DNA from: Xylocopa sonorina
Lineage: Eukaryota > Arthropoda > Insecta > Hymenoptera > Apidae
Assembly: GCF_050948175.1 (NCBI RefSeq)
Contig: NC_135201.1
Location: 5,704,001 to 5,768,000 of the forward strand
Length of the DNA: 64,000 nucleotides
Reading direction: 5' to 3'
The notes beneath the pieces are model-generated. The model made no database searches. It worked only from the letters and a program-made list of their open reading frames with translations, and was not told the origin of the DNA. This document shows positions 63,101 through 64,000 of the stretch, piece after piece (positions within the stretch are counted from its first letter, which is position 1; each line of letters opens with the position of its first letter). Made by a program: the position numbers and the translations under genes.

Positions 63101-64000
63101 AGAGACGTGCACGTACATAGCCAACCGCAATTTGTGTCCGACTGGTATCTATTAACTTAATTGTAACACGCTTCGAACCCTCTTGTCTCCGGGCTGTTCG
63201 TGCCTCGTGTGCATCGTTTATTGTGCTCGGCGTTCACGATTTCGGTCTCCGTTCAAAAGCCAGTTTGACTGGACCCGCATATTATGCCCGTAAAGTCGTA
63301 AAGGATCACTTACGCGGGACTGCCGGAACGAAGATATGACGCGACCGCGTGTTTACGTTCTCACCGTGAGATCGTTTAATGTAATAAATGTGTAACATCA
63401 ATGTCACCGAACGAATTATAAATGGACCAAAATTAAGTCTTTATCGCGTTGAAAAAAACCTTTTCGCATGAAAAGCGATTTACTCTCGACATCTAACCAG
63501 AGATTTTGTTAACAATCAGTAAAAGAGACCTGGTCACGGTTCCGTACTTTAACTCCTGGAATGAAAATAAAAATATGTATTAGTCTGATTAACTAAATTA
63601 GTATATATACGTATTTCTTGGAGAATTATTCTGACGCATCAATTATGCACGACTAATCTGACGTTGAACGTGTTCACTTGAAATCTAAATACAGACGGAT
63701 CTCCGATTAGTGGAATCAGTTGTGACATACATTGCTTACGCAGAAGAGAATTTTTATTCTCTCGTTTAACGTTAATGTTTATGAAATATTTTTCAATTGG
63801 TCAGTGCTACGATAATCAAGGCTCCACTGTAATAGCTTGTTTATAGAGGGTTACAAAAAACAGAAAAGAAATCCGTGATAAATTAGAATTGTCGTGCACT
63901 CTTGAAAGTTCTCAGTAATAATTGTCCAATCCCCTTTGACGAGGAAAGAGGGAAGAACTTTCGGAGGGTCCTACGATTTTGACGTGTCTCGCGTACCCTC
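57166..64000. other. probable first intron of the secreted-protein gene; no other gene seen
   Basis: About 6.8 kb of mixed DNA. The longest frame (61362-62114, +) crosses a CA repeat at 61857-61875, has no family signature and no coherent splice sites. Nothing else recognisable. Confidence 0.4.

Noticed and set aside
1..64000. tRNA, rRNA and known microRNA genes
   Set aside because: I found no B-box with a matching A-box and cloverleaf, no rRNA blocks and none of the insect microRNA seeds I looked for; absence is by eye only.

Overview
This window is animal nuclear DNA. Every recognisable gene is split by short GT-AG introns. The products are typical of insects, and the alternation of a GC- and CpG-richer sequence (about 1-29 kb and 51-64 kb) with a strongly AT-rich block (about 31-48 kb) suggests a hymenopteran, probably a bee or relative. 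The order is an inference from composition; no marker proves it.

Layout. 1-4.7 kb: no supportable coding sequence, probably the 5' side or an upstream intron of the next gene. 4.7-9.7 kb, + strand: the 3' eight exons of a C2H2 zinc-finger, Gln/Ala-rich nuclear protein, with two possible C-termini and a long 3' UTR (polyadenylation signal near 11.2 kb). 11.3-28.6 kb: about 17 kb of simple-sequence-rich DNA with no gene I can name; one possible minus-strand exon at 20.45-20.66 kb; an AATAAA at 28.575 kb follows a large ATT microsatellite. 29.4-31.1 kb, +: mitochondrial aminomethyltransferase (glycine cleavage T protein), five exons. 31.5-42.9 kb: an AT-rich repeat field containing a 58-bp minisatellite, a 577-bp fold-back element, several pairs of direct repeats (one pair with compensatory changes in its hairpins), a degenerate roughly 36-bp array and a run of small hairpins. 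42.7-44.5 kb, -: spliced exons of an unidentified polyglutamine-tailed gene or transcript. 45.7-46.1 kb, +: COX17 copper chaperone, two exons. 51.2-48.1 kb, -: ZUP1/ZUFSP, a K63-ubiquitin-directed zinc-finger peptidase, eight exons. 57.0-57.2 kb, +: the signal-peptide first exon of a secreted or membrane protein whose remaining exons lie beyond the window or are not recognisable here; 57.2-64 kb would be its first intron.

The genes do not form a pathway. AMT and COX17 are both nuclear-encoded mitochondrial proteins (glycine catabolism; copper delivery to cytochrome oxidase). ZUP1 acts in the ubiquitin/genome-stability system and the zinc-finger protein is a presumptive transcription regulator. 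The least explained material is the repeat field, especially the twin structured element at 40.75-41.58 kb.
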